This document shows, piece after piece, positions 24,505 to 39,500 of a stretch of DNA of 64,000 bases. A program made the position numbers and the translations under genes. Source of the DNA: Rhodeus uyekii (Eukaryota > Chordata > Actinopteri > Cypriniformes > Acheilognathidae); the NCBI GenBank assembly GCA_037043235.1, contig JAWRVZ010000041.1:547001-611000 (forward strand), in the 5' to 3' direction. Numbering within the stretch: position 1 is the first letter of the stretch; each line of letters opens with the position of its first letter. The notes beneath the pieces were generated by a model that had not been told where the DNA came from, ran no database searches, and was given only the letters and a program-made list of their open reading frames with translations.

Positions 24505-26113
24505 ATGGCGCTTAATGGATATGTATTGGCGGCTCTGTGCGCACTTTGGGCAGGGATCTTCGCTCAGGAGGACAAAAAAACGTCCTTCAGAGGTAATTAT
24601 ACATATTTTCCTTGTTGCGTTGGTTATTTCTTATTCGAAATGGATAAATATGTTTTGCATGTTCGGCATTATTACTGTTTCGAGTGCGTAAAAGTCGATT
24701 ATAAGTTAGTGATTGAATGCAGCTGCAAATAACAGCTGGAGATTCAACATACTGAGCTACCTATATTGATTCTTAACGCATGTAACGTTTGCTTTTTTTG
24801 TTATAATAAATGTAGCAAAGTTATAACAGTGTGTATAGAGGTATTTCAAATGAAAGTAGTCTAAATATTATTGTGTACAAGGCTATAGTATGGAATCATA
24901 GAAAGGTTTTGATTGGGATGGTAGAACATGAAGTTGCATTATAGTGCAGTTAATGAGCTACAACATACATATACATTATTTTATCCCTTGCAAAATTATG
25001 TATTCATCCATCCAGAGATGCATGATGATGTTTGAGTTGGGATGCTGCTTGTTTTACAGTATGCTGGAGATGATTATGCTTTAATACATCAAATCAACAA
25101 AAAAATATGTTTCAGTGTGAATGAAATCGGGATAATGAATTATGATTCAGCAGATGCTCTGAATTAATTATTTATTGAGATGCAACATGTTTTTAAGAAC
25201 ATGCATGAAAGGCCTTGGTTTAGGCCACCTTCGTGGATTATTCTCATTTAAGCTGTGCTTAATTTGGTTTACATAAAATTAAATACTTATTTGAATACAA
25301 TCTGAAGAATGTTAATCTGGCCGGACTGTCCCATGGAGAGGTGTTTCAAAGTTTAAAGATTTGATTGGGAAATCAGTTTGGTATTGTATACATATACATA
25401 CATACCATACATCTGGATACATCTGTACACACCTGTGTAATGTATCTCAGATACTACAATATTCATATTACCTGTAATGTCACATGACTGCAGGGTTTAG
25501 GTCAGGTGATGCAATTTTTTCACATGTCCAAAATTGACATTGGAGCATCAAGTTTTGTCATCCACCAATAGGGGGAGCTCATTATTTTTCCAAACTAAGC
25601 ATAATCATCATGATTAAGAGGAAGTGGAGATAAAACTAAGTAAACATTAAAAGTTAGTTTATGCTGTTACACCCATTATATAACAAAATGTTTGATGTAC
25701 TTTATTTTACTTTACTTTACTAAATTAATTTAGCATAATCAACACAAAAATGCATTGCTACTGTTTACACATTTTCATGCAAACTCACATTCTAAGCATT
25801 TGATACTTTAGTCATGACTGTAATAGACTAGACTCATAAAGCACATACAGTAGGAGCATTGACCTTTGAACCGCAGTTGTTTTTGTGATTCTATTCCTGT
25901 CTTCCTGCAGAATGTCCTGTGGATTTGTTTTTTGTATTGGACACATCTGAAAGTGTGGCGCTCAGAACAAACCCTCCAGACTTCTACATCAGCCAGATCA
26001 AGTCCTTCACCAAGCTGTTCATCAATGAGCTGAAAGACCTGTACGCTATCTTTTAATGACACATTCTGGTCTTGACCAAGATATTTGATCAATTTTATCA
26101 CATCTGTCTTTTA

Positions 26114-26161
<48 letters not shown>

Positions 26162-29100
26162 TTCACATCATATGAAGGCTCACAGGCCTAGAAAAATAAA
26201 AAATAAAACTCAAAAAAATGCATTTTCCCCTATGGTGGCTGCCATATTGAAATCACATGACCAGTTCAAATGATATTATTTACTTTTTTGTAAGTGTAAT
26301 GTCATTAATAACTGATTTGTTTAAAATTGTTTGCACCTTTAACAATGTTTACATAAGTTTTTACTTCAATGCTTTGCAAAAAAAAAATGATATGATTGTT
26401 GTTGACAGGCGCCAGCCTTGTGATCGTGATTTGATATGGAACTCAGGAGCGCTGCACTACAGTGACTCCACCGAGCTGGTGATGGAATTAGTTGACCTGA
26501 AAACAAACCGCAATAGTCTCGAGTCTGCCATAGACAAAATCAGTTACATTGGCAAAGGAACGTACACCGACTGTGCCATCAAGGATGGTATCGCTGAGCT
26601 GCTCCGAGCGTATGTTCATTTTTACATTATTTGAAACGGCATATGACATTTTACAATAATGCATGTAACAGCATGTAAATAGCCACGTATGTCTCCTTAC
26701 AGGGGTTCACACTATAATGAGAATAAGTACATTGTTGTGGTCACGGATGGTCACCCTTTGACCGGTTACAAGGAGCCATGTGGTGGGGTTCAGGATGCTG
26801 CCAATGAAGCACGACAACATGGCATCAAAGTGTTTGCTGTGGCCATCTCACCTGACCATGAGGTACTGTGCACAAAATAAATGCTACTTGGATGTTTTGA
26901 TGAATTCACTTAAGTAGATACGCTATATACGTTTCTTGCACTTATAAAAAGTATATTATACTCAAAACAGGAAAGTTGTCTTTAAGTCTAATTGGCTGGC
27001 TTTACAATTTCAAGGACTGAATGTGGCCTGGCCTTCACTTACTTCACTTGAAATACATATATTTTTTTTGCATTTAATTCATAGTACAGTAATACCTCGT
27101 TTTACGAGTTTAATTCATTCCAATAGCAAGCTCGTAACTCAAAATTCTTGTATACCAAAACAATTTTCCCCATAAGAATGCAAGAAGAATCACTCGATTC
27201 GTTCCACACGACCATAAAAGCCCATTTTAAATATTTTTTTGGTTTTACCTTATTAATTAAAGTTAAAATTATAACCATTAAGATCTCATATAAATACTAA
27301 TTAATAATTGACAATTAAACTCTAAAAATACTTGACATTTTACTGTAACGCACACTTTAGCTTTAAGTAGCGTCGCTGCTGGCGTGAAGGAGACGAGAGG
27401 AGGGTTTTAATGCTTAGAGGGGGAATTTCGTACCTTCTTTCTATATGCTGTACTGTACGTATATATTTTACTACTTGAACAATAACGATCACAATTAATG
27501 TTAACAACACGAGGTAAAACCGCTGTAAATCACTAATAAAAATATCACTGTGGTGAATGATGCAACCAAACCGCGACGCTGAGAGAATTAACCAGTGAAG
27601 GTGTGATTGGCTTTGTGAGAAGCTGTCGTTAGGATATTTCCAGTAAAAATGCACGCGAAGATGTTGAGCGTTAGGACTTTTCCACAAAAAAATGTGCGTG
27701 GGTCAGGGAATATTTTTCTCGCACAACGATACAATGCTCGTACACCGATCTGCTCGTATACTAAGTAACTCGTAAACCGAGGTATTATTGTACTAAGTAA
27801 ATGCTTAGACTACCATTTTGCCAAAGTTCAAAGGTGAATGCCGTTTAATGCAAGATATTTAAGATTTTGGTTACACTTTATTTTGATAGTTCACTTTAGG
27901 GATTCTACTAACTTTGCAACTAACTCTTATTAGAGAATAGGTAGACTGTTAGGTTAGGGTTAGTAGATAAAGTTGACTTACTGTATTCTTGCAAAAGTCA
28001 GTACAATGTCTGTTGGAGGACCAAAGGAAAGTGTCAGCAGATGTCATGCAGACTGGTGGTTGTAGTTGAAATGTTACTTATAGTTAGTAGAATGTCTAAA
28101 GTGGACCAAGATTTTTATTTGAAACATTGAATTGCAAGTAAACAATATAAAAACCGCCACTTAGCAGTAAGTCATGTGATTTTTTTTTGTGGCGCTGACA
28201 ATAAGCAGCAATGTGGAGTAGACTTCATGCCAATGATTAAAAGTCTGGCCACACAAGAATTTTTGTGAGAAAGAGACTTTTTTTTTTCTCACAAAAAAAA
28301 TGAATCTCAGTGGTCAAGCCATAATGTTTCCCATTTCTTTCAACTGTCTTCTTCCCAGGATACCAGACTGTCTGTCATTGCCACAGATTTGAACTACAGA
28401 CAGAACTTCACAGCTGCAGACAAGTTGCGCTCCTCACAACTGACCACTATACGCACCATCATCAACATGATTGTGAGTGTCTTAACTCAAACTCACCACA
28501 ACAAGGATGTTATGTGGTTTCCCTGTGGATTTATGAATCAAACTGATCCAAACACATATAGAATTGATTTGCCTAAAGAAAAAAGAAAAAGAAAATCACA
28601 TATTTATTTGAGAAACAAAATTCATTGCCATAGACCTGTCTGAACCTTGAGTTATATGCAGTCTAGCGTTAAAAGTCTAAAATTAATACACTTATTCAGC
28701 AAGGATGCATTAAAATGGATCAAAAGGGACAGTAAAGAATAATTTCCATTTCAAATAAATACTGTTGTTTTGAAATTTCCATTAAACAAAGAATCATTAA
28801 AAATGTTTTATGAATCATATAACTGGATTACTGGCTGCTGAAAATCCAGCTTTGACATCAAATGATTGAATTAAATTTTTAAATGCTGTATATTGAAATA
28901 GAAAACAGTTATTTTAAGTTGTAATAATATTTCACAGTATTTATTTTCTGTATTTTTGGTTAAATAAATGCAGCCTTGATGAGCGTAAGAGACTTCTAAT
29001 GTTGTCATCTCCCCTTTTTTCCTTCTCATTCTAGACAAATGAAACGAAGGATGTGGTATGTTGCTTTCCCATAGTTTATGCACATTTAGATTCATTACCA

Positions 29101-30489
29101 TTTTATTATGTACATTACAAAATTAATTTTATCTTATAAATCTTTCCTTCAGTGCTGCTCCTTTGACTGCAACGTAAGTGACATTACTTGCCTAACCAAT
29201 TTAAACAGATCAATATGTATATATTTCTCTTTCTAATTGCTTCATACAATATTTTCACAGGCCCCTGGAGGCCCTCCGGGAAAAACTGGAGAGGATGGAC
29301 AAAAAGTGAGTTTTATAAACTATATTTTTATGTCTTTATGTTGCCTCTCCATCCATCCACATATGTTCATTTCAGTCGCTCTCAGTATGCATAGAGGTCT
29401 GAGACTTTACCTTTCCTTTTCTACAGGGAGAGAGTGGAAGACCAGGCATGCCAGGAGAGAAAGGAGATGTTGGCTCTCCGGTAAGCATCTGATATCTACT
29501 TTTGCTAGTTAGATGGGAACAGAACGGACAGTGGGCGTCAATCAAGTCAAGTCAAATCAAGTGGACTTTATTGTCTGTCTTGCTTCATAAGACCATATTG
29601 TTACACAGGGCTTGACATTAACTCCCGCTGACCCACCAAATGCGGGTGGATTTTAGGAGTGTCATGTAACGCAGTCACGCCTATTCTAGCCACTTCGGTG
29701 GGTTGAATTTGATATAAAATACATACATTTTGTAATTGTATTCTTGTCAAAGGGCATCTGAACGCTTCCAATACAAATTTTCCGCAAAATAGAGATACGA
29801 TACCAGCTGCACTTTCTCGCTCTCTCATGATCTTTCTGACAGCGAGTTGAAACACAAACCCGTTTCCCCTTACTCACTAGTTTCATTTGCTCCAGATGAA
29901 TACTGTTGCTGTCACAGGGCTTGAATTTCAGCGTGGGTTTCCTCTTATAATTTTACTCATAATTTTATTCCCACTCACACCCAAAGTGCACGCAAATAAA
30001 GCTACAGTACTAAATTTAGTTCTTTTTCGCTGCTTATTGCGTTTAAACATTCAAAAACACACACAATTTTGTCAAAATGCTGGTCTTGGCGAGTGTTCAT
30101 TTAAATGCAGTCAGTTATGTCTTAGGTGAACCTAAACAGTTGAGAAAGAACACCACATGTGCAACAGTATAATGGCTCTGTGTATCATGTCTTAAAATGA
30201 CAGCAGCCTAATATACCTGCTGCCTAGTTATGAGATCATATTTAAAAATATCGTTATGGCCATTTCCCCCCATGGTATCGATGTCAAAAATGTGGCCAGT
30301 GAAAATTGTGAGTGACTAGTAACTTTGGAAAACCACTAGCCACAGTGGCTGTAAATGTAAAGCCCTGTCGTTACATATGATATAAATACACATTTAAAAA
30401 AAGGCCATCTAACTAAACATATAGATACAGTATGCTTTGATTCATGTGCATGTAACAATATGTAATGCATACTATGAAAAATAAACTTT

Positions 30490-30530
<41 letters not shown>

Positions 30531-33500
30531 TATAGCTCATACATTTCAGATGCATTAATATGTTTGAATCACTTACATTTTATATATATATATATACTTT
30601 TTATGTATATATATAAAATGTAAGTGATTCAAACATATTAATGCATCTGAAATGTATGAGCTCCTGTTGCTCAAACAGTAGAGCACTGGCATTTACAATA
30701 TTAAGGTCATGGGTTCGATTCCCAGGAGAAGCAAGAACTGATTAGAATGTCAATGTGTTTCTTGAATACAATGTAAGTCTCTTCGGATAAAAGCGTCTGT
30801 CAAATGTAAAACATTTCAAATGTAAACATCCACTCTCTTTCTGATCCAGAAAACTCTCATGATTAATTGTAATGCTGAAATTGGATGTTTAGACATCTTA
30901 GTGATGGCTTTTGTTTAAACAAACACCACTTAAATTGTCTTCAGAATCTAGTTTGTTTTTTACAGAGTAAATAGAAGTTAGGTGTAATAACTCACATCTA
31001 TCAGTACATTAAAGACCAGATGTACTGGCAAATCAGCATGAGACCGCACTCCTATTAAAGCATAGCGTGGAACGGGGAGGAAAATGCACAGATCAAAGAA
31101 ATGACGCAACCACGTTCATGACATGACGTTAAATAATGACGCAAATTCCAGTCAATTGACTTACCATAGTAAATCATGTTGTGCGATTCATTTAAATGCC
31201 CTCCTCCCGTGTCAATAATTGTTTTGCGCCAAAGGAGGGTTTATGTTGGCGCAAACTGTAAATCTGGCCTTATTAATGAAGTTTGACTGCCAAAAAGGTC
31301 CGTTGTCAATAGTTTAGTGATGTTTGAAGCACAGCTCACTCTTTCAAACCAAGAAGCTTTCTATTAGCACCTTGAACCCGTGGTGAACTCTTTAGCCTTC
31401 ACGCGAATTTCCTGATCATGTGTATTCAGATGTTACACAATTGATTTGACTGGATTTCGTCTGCGTAAATTCGCTGTAAAAGAACAGTAAATGTCAAAAT
31501 ATACAGCTGTCAGGTAAAAAAGTCAATCGTATGTGCTTGTTAACGTGCTGATTAAAACGTTTCACATGGCTATGAGATCATTGCGTCTAATAAATGTTCC
31601 ATGTGTCCCCGGATCTCTTTGTTGAGGATCCAATCAAAGCAAAACCCTCGACTGACCTCGAGGTCCAGCGTCTTTCATCTTCTGCAGCTGTTACAATTGC
31701 AATGACCTATCAAAATGAATTTGCTGGTGCACTTCCTGTCTGCCACATGCGCACAGTTTTTAAATCTTTGTTAGGATGTTTTCAGATATTTGGCCCTGAG
31801 AATTATCTTAAAACAAGCACACATGTTGGAAAACATCCAACTAAGCTATTAAACAACTTATGCTGTTATTTTACAGTGAATGCTGATTGCATAGACAAAA
31901 CAATAATTATAGTATACAATTGACTCTAAATGTCCCTGTAGTTTGTTTTTCTCTTGAAGATACTATCTTGATGACTTTATCCCACCTATAACCTTGTTTA
32001 TTCTCACTTCAGGCTTGTTAATATTGTCACAAGCAGTTTGGGCTGATATTAATAGGGTCAAGGGGGCGGCCATATTAACAAATGCCTCTGCTTTAGTTAT
32101 TTATACCACAACTACATTGCAAAACGTTTTTTGGCAATCTCTCTGATGTTTCTTTCCTCTACTTCTCCTATTAGGGAGATACCGGTGATCCCGGTCCAGT
32201 CGGTTACCAAGGAATGAAGGTCTGTCTTCCGCTCTCTCTCACAAATATTTACATTCTGTTTATATTACTTTTGATTTGTGCACTCTTGCTGAAATGATAA
32301 TCTATAATGTTTTCATTTCCTCCCAGGGAGACCAAGGAATAAAAGGTGAAAAGGTAAACGAGACAAAACTTCCTTGCTGATTCAGTGGATTTTTAATTTT
32401 TTTTATAAAAGCACATTCCAGTAGTCTCTAGTCCATTATTTGATCTTGTAATTCATTCTAGAACTGCAAAACGTCACTAATACACTCTTGTTTTATCTGC
32501 AGGGAGACAGAGGTCATAGAGGCTTTAAGGTGAGATTATCTATTATTCTCTTTAATTATGTAGTTTTACCAATCAGAAGTTGTATATCATACTAAATTGA
32601 ATCCTAATCCTACTTTTAGGGAGACAAAGGTTACAACGGTCTTGATGGCGTTGATGGACGTAAGGTAAGTGCTCATGTCCTTTTCTGATGCGACACAATT
32701 CATCATTTTTAATTATTCATTGTTTACCAGTGGAACAGATTTTCCATGGAAGGCAAAATGAGAAATGTTTGCCACTATTTTTTGTTGAGTTGAAGCTCTA
32801 AAAATGACTAAACACCTTAAAAGTGTAATTAAAATGGTCTATACCAGGGGTCGGCAACCCGCGGCTCCAGAGCCGCATGCCCCTTTGCTGCGGCTCTTTC
32901 ATCAAGTATCGCTTCATATATAAACCTTAGATTGCGGCTCCGGACATATTTGAAAAAAAAATTTTGGGTTAAATATGGCTCTTTCAACATTTTGGGTTGC
33001 CGACCCCTGGTCTATACACTCTTAAAAATAAAGGTTACAAACATTTTATTAGTGATGCCAAAGAACCCCAAAGAACATTTCTTCCAACAGTTCCTAATAG
33101 AACCTTTTTTGTTGTGTTTGTGAAGTTAATTCCAATAAAATTAAGAACCATTTCCATTATAAAGAACCTTTTGTGGAACAGGAAAGTTTGTAAAGGTTCT
33201 TAATGGGACCATCGATGGCAGTAAGGAACCTTTAAGAGTGCATGACTATATTTTAAAAAAGACTGAAAAATTTAAATCTGAAAATTCCTATCCACCATAG
33301 CTTTCAAGTCCACTTAACAGTTCAGACATCAGTGGCGATTGGTCCCACAACATGCATTCTTCATGTCAGTAGCTATGTTTACATGGACACTTTAGTTTCA
33401 GTCGGAATGAGATCCTTCCTGTTGATGAATCCGAAAATACTGTTTACATGAAAACTAAATAAGGTGATAGCATGTGAGTGTTTATATGTCACAAGCTTCT

Positions 33501-36500
33501 GAATTTATCTTAAGACATGGACACACCGTTTCCCGCTGTTGGCACAAACTAATCGTTCTCCTACGGCTGCTCCTTTTCTTTGTTTAAAAAACTTTATCTT
33601 TATAGCACACGATAAAGCTTTGTGTCTAATAGCTATTAGCCTATTAGCCATATTGCTAATAAAGCAGTAAATACGCCCCAGACTGGAACCGAAACAATTC
33701 ACCTGTGCACGACAGCTTTGTCTTGCACTGCTTTACATATGATGAGTGGAAAAAGAATATTAGAGTGACATGACAGTCCTTTATAACCCTATATTCATCA
33801 ACAACAACAACAACAACAGCTCATTTTGTGTGTTGTACATCATTGCACAATGTTCCAGTTTTGGTTTTCAATCCTATCAAGTGTTTACATGTCCTATTTA
33901 ATGGATTATAAAAGGTTTAAACCACCTCTTACAATCCGATTTGACCAATTCATTGCGACTGGGCTAGTCCGATTACAATCGGATTAATAGGGTCTATGAA
34001 AACGCAGCTACTGATTTTCAGAAAATAAAGTTTTACATTTTGTTCTTTCATAAAAAGCTATCATCTAACTAATAGAAGACTTGGAACCCAGTGCACAAAC
34101 TGAATGGTGCATCCTTTTTTCCCCTCTTTTGTCTGTTATACATCTACATTCACTGGTATCATGCAGAAAAGAGCAGCGTGAATGTTCTTCAAAATGTATC
34201 TTTTTGTGTTCCACAAAACGATAAAAGTCAAATATTCCTATGGTGACTGCCTATAAAAATAAAAATGAATACACTACTTTTAGATTTGACATTTACTTTT
34301 CTCTTATCTTCCTGTGCTGCTTTTTTTGGAATCCTGTCAGATTTCAGGTTAACATTATGTGAATAAAACTTTGCATGGCTATCTGTCTTGTCTCTCTGAC
34401 ACTTTATTCCATTTCTGCTCTGTATCTCTTTTTAAGTGTGTTTGCCCTTTGGGGAAAAAGCTTAGTCTTGTCTCTTGACCCTTGATTTTCCTTTGCCTTC
34501 CTTTGCTGTTTTGTTCCTCAATTGGTTCTCAACTGTTCTCAACTCTTTTCAGGACATTTTCCACTCAACAAATCACTGTCCCTTGTCTTTATTCCCCACA
34601 TCTGCATTTGATACATCTCAACTCACAGTAAAACCTCATCATGTGATGTGGTTTATGACTTGCATCTCTTCCTGTTGTTATTTTCAGTCTCTATATTGAA
34701 TGCAGTCTTGTTTTGGATCTTTTTCCTCTGTATTTCTTCAATGTTTCTTAGTGTGATGTCATTCTTGAGATAATTAAATGCAGTTTGAGGTGTTTAACTC
34801 CCACCATGAAGAAGAGTGTTTATGTTTTGTGTGTTTTTGTATTATATTTCATAGGGAGAGCCGGGATTTGCTGGCCTTCCAGGCTGCAAAGGGTCACCGG
34901 GGCCAGATGTGAGTATAACGGTTGCCTTTTAAAACATCAATTAATGAACAGAACTAAATGACAGCATATTTACTTATGGCTATATTATGTTTAATATTCT
35001 GCTATAACTAATTTAAATGCTTTGCTAAATAAATTTTTTATTTTTACATTCATTTTTTATCTTTAAAACGCTTAAGAGAAGCTACAACATAATAACAAAC
35101 AATGTATTGTATAGGTTATATTTGGTTTATAGTTAAACAATTACAATTTGTTTTTTCCAACGGTGTGAGAATAGTACTCTACATATTCAAGATACATAAA
35201 AAAAACAAGACTTAATACCTTAAACAATTAATATAATCTTGTTTAGTAATAGTAATTAAGAAAAATATTTTTACCAACGCAACATTTTCAATCTGTATTA
35301 TCTAATTGTTTTAGTTTTTTTGTACCGTTAAATTCATTAGTGTCACATTTGTTGGCAATATGCATATGGAGATGATGTGTAGATTGGGTCATGTATAATA
35401 AAAGCACCATATATGGTTATTTTGGCATGGGCATATGGTGGGGATTTACACTTGCACATCTATGCAAGTGTAAATATTACACTAGCAAATCTGCTAACTG
35501 AAAATCTGCTACGCCAGGTGTTTAACTCGAAACTGTTGAGTGTTTACATGTTTTGCATGTTTATGGATTCCATAGCTGTGGGCATGAAGTGTGTGCATGT
35601 TTGCATGTTCATATCATATTACTTTGATCCAGATACATTTGAGCTTCTGTTGATCCAGATGCATTTGAGATTGTCCCAAATTATAGATCCACACAATTAG
35701 ACACCACAATCTAATTGGATGAGAAGATGGATATAATTCTCCTATTAAAAATCACCTCAATATGACTGTACATGTTCCCACCCCTTTGAGCAATGTGCAT
35801 TGGATGTGTGATGTGTCAGTCAGTTTTATGAGCGGCTGTTTCCACTTCAGCCTGCATCTGGAGACCAGGACAGGGGATGTTTGTCTCTTGAGCAGCCAAA
35901 CATTTACTAAATTTGATATCCAAGCAGCTCTCAGAACTCGCAAGAGTGTTTGTACTCTGTTTACATTCTGGAGTGAAGAATATATTAAACGAAAAGTAGT
36001 ATATATGGTTGTATGTGCTTCTTCTTTATTCATAAGTAAAGCTGTTTATGTCATATTTCAGGGCTCGCAAGGAGAACCAGGTCCTAAAGGAGACCCCGGT
36101 CAATATGGATCCAAAGGAGAAAGAGTAAGGGATGGAAATGAGTCTGTTAAAAATTTAGAGCATGCTAGAACCTATGATCAAAACCTATAAGAATCTTTTT
36201 AATATCTGTCCTACTTTTTAATATCTGTCCTACTCCTACTACTTACCCAGCTCTGAGGTTTCTCTTTTAGAGCTGAGTAGAGTAAAATTAGTTCTTAGAT
36301 ACGTTCATTTAAGTATTCAATTTGCTCTTAAACTCTCTTAAACTTTCCTATTTACTTTCAGGTTAAATAAAACAGAAGTAAATAATACAGTGTTTGCAGA
36401 CAGCATACACTACCTTTAAATTTTTTTAACATTAGTCTTTTATGCTCACCAAGGCTGTATTTATTTGAAATATTGTTACAATTTCAAACAGCTGTTTTTT

Positions 36501-39500
36501 ATTTAAAGATTTAAATAAATTTATTAAATTTATTCCTGTGATGCAAAGCTGAATTATCCCAGTTACATGATCCTTCAGAAATCATTCTAATATCCTGAAT
36601 TTCTGCTCAAGAAACATTTCTAATTGTTATCATCATTGAAAACAGCCTTTTATGGAAACCATTATTAACTTTTTTTCAGAATACTTTGATGAATAGAATT
36701 CTTCACTTATCACTTTTGATCAATTTAACGCATTCTTACTAAGTCTTAGCTTGAGAGCATTTGATGAGAAAGATAGGCTTTAAGTTCATACTGAGAATTT
36801 TGGAGTCTTTTCTCAGAGGAAACATCTGGGAAGATGGAGACTGTCTTACAGAGATATAAAATTATATATTATGTTAAATTTGCTTCTTAAGAGTAATTTC
36901 CGGCAGTAAAACATAATTAAACTTAGAAACAAGTTTACTGGATTTGTTTTTTTGATTTCAGGGAGATCCTGGGAAAGATGGTGAACCAGGAAGACCTGGA
37001 AACTACGGACCTCCAGGCATCAAGGTACAGAATTACATTTTGACATATTGTTGTATTTTATGTAAATGTAACAATATAGGTTAGTTCCATTTCACTAGGG
37101 GTGCTATTTGACTTTATACAGTTTGGGTCTTTATAGTATAACTAGTTTTCAAAGGACATTGACATATCTGTCAATCAAACCCACTGCTTGTTGTTTTAGG
37201 GAGAAAGAGGTCCTCGTGGTGCCAATGGCGATAAAGGCGAGAGAGGAGATGATGTAAGTGTTTTCACTCTTTTTGAACTTTTTCAAAGACTGGTATTCTA
37301 TACATGCTGTGCAGTTATGTGTGACTGAGTGACTTGGTGTTATCTAACAGTTTCTTCAATTTCCTGTACTGTTTTCTTTCAGGGACAATCAGGACCAGAT
37401 GGCACTAGAGGAGAAAGAGTAATCCAACATTTATATTTACTTCTGTACTTATAGCTTGAAACGTGAATTGTTGTATTTGATGTTTTTTGCAAATCTGAAA
37501 CTTGTTGCATTTTTACATACTGTATGCGAGGTGACACGCAGATGGTCTGAATGGATGTTTCTTTCTATTGTAGGGCACACCTGGTGAAAAAGGTGAACAA
37601 GGTTCCCGTGGAAACAGAGGACCCAGAGGCGAGCCTGTGAGTATCCACCTTATTTTTAATGTAAGAACAGGCATGGTCACTTCTAGTTATTTTAGCTGTA
37701 CAAAACCCTCCTAATAATTGAAACGCAACCTGAAATGACATTTGCAAGCTATTTCACTTAACAATTTCCCCACTATCGACAAGATTTTCTGTCATTTAAT
37801 GACAAGGATTCACTGCAATTGATACGTTTTTGAATGAAAACAATGAATGAAATGTCAAACCCATGAAGAGGTATAGGACTGCGCAAGCTTTGGGTTGTTG
37901 ATTGACTCAATCTACTCAATCTATGTGTAATGGAGGGCAGCTAGTGACAGCTGTGCGAGTAAACCTCACTACCCTTGCCTCAAGAGGCGCACTATGGCCC
38001 TGTTATTGTCCCTGCCTTCAATGTTAGAAGCGCTGGTTCCAATTCCGCTCAGAGTGGGGCGAGTAGAACAGGAGGGCTTATATTGGTGCCGTGACCCAGA
38101 TGGGAGTGAGATTTAGAGGGGTGAGTGTAATTTAGGCAAGCTGGTAACAGCTGTGCAGGTAAACCTCTTTCCCCTAGCCTCAAGAGTCTCACTAGTGATT
38201 GATGCTAGAGGCTACGGTCTTTAGTGTCCTTGTTAGCGCCCACCTCCCATGCTGGAAGCGCCGGTTTGAATCTGCGAGTAGAACCAGAGGTGTTACATTA
38301 TGTTTTGAACATAATTCTGAATATGATCTGGAATTATTCTTTGACAAAAGTTATATTTTTTCAGCTTTTTGGTCAGTGTTGCTATTTTTTATGAAACTTA
38401 CCCACATTCAAGAATACATTAAGCTATATTTTTTTTCTTCTTCAGATAATCGTACAACACATTATTCTGGGGGTCATGAAAGTTTTGTAAAAATGATCAA
38501 AAATGCTGGCACTGCCTGGCAACTTTTTTCTTTCTTTTTTTTTTTAACTGGCAGTGAAAAGAGTTATGACTATGTTATGAGTAAAAAGAGTTATGGATTT
38601 CAAAGTGAAAGAGTCAAGGTTGAAAGACATCTTTTCACAGTTTTTATTTAATTGAAATAAAGTGCAAACTAGTCACTTACAAGAAAGTAAATCAGTTCCA
38701 TTTTGATTTCATGCTGACTTAAAGGACACTGATGAGTGAAATGGCTATACATTTTCATAAGTTAAACATATCTGACATGTAATATATGCACAGATGTACA
38801 TCATATCTGTTTATTAATTGTGCATGTTCGGTTTTGTAAACAACTTAAGTCCGTAGAGTTTATGCACTCTTATTTTCAAGTCAATTCCCCTTTATTTATA
38901 TAGCGCTTTATGCATTACAGATTTTCAAAGCAGCTTTACAATAACAAACAGAACAAAAACAGGGGTAATGTTACAAATATAAAACAAAACAGTTTTAGCT
39001 GTAAAGCAGCTCTAGAGAAGATAGTGTCATTATTTGGTTCAGTGTTTAGCTCAATAACAATGTCACTTTTGCAAATTTCATCAGCTATGAAACAAACTCA
39101 TTTCAGCTATAAAAAAGATAGATACAATTGAATTTAATGTGCACTTTTAAATCTGACAGGGTGAACCTGGGCCCCGGGGTGAGCAAGGACGTGAGGGATC
39201 ATCTGGGCCAAATGGAGACCCGGTGAGTGACAAAAACCATCAAGATTTTGAATATATAAAATTGTGAATATATAAAACTCCTTTAGTCTTACCCTGCCTG
39301 GAGAAAGACATTGCAGGAGTTCAATATCATATCACCATCTTTACACATTTATAAAAACTGTTTCCTTAAATGTTAGTCCAGATTTATACTACATATAATT
39401 ATGTAGTATGTAAGACATAAGACCTTACATTAGAGCTTGAACAAGGATGAAAGCTCATGACCTCAAGGCACAGGCATTCTTAGAGGCCCTCTGAAATCTC

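Larger units (their letters stand above)
24505..29173 (+). other. col6a1: col6a1 exons 1-7: signal peptide and N-terminal VWA domain
   Basis: Residues 1-245. MALNGYVLAALCALWAGIFA is a signal peptide with likely cleavage before QED. The VWA domain runs from CPVDLFFVLDTSES (MIDAS D40-x-S42-x-S44) through GKGTYTDCAI and VVTDGHPLTGYKEPCGG to TIRTIINMI (about residue 231). Glycosylation sequons NFT and NET are visible. Exons 6 and 7 are 21 nt each and code TNETKDV and CCSFDCN, the cysteine-rich linker before the helix. Intron 4 (26863-28358) holds a MITE. Confidence 0.94.

Noticed and set aside
30659..30760. Possible tRNA gene
   Set aside because: A- and B-box-like strings are present but the cloverleaf does not close and a SINE tail follows; it is a tRNA-derived SINE. 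The same holds for 5048-5199.
31594..31923. 109-codon ORF in col6a1 intron 9
   Set aside because: No homology recognised, and col6a1 exons 9 and 10 join in frame without it.
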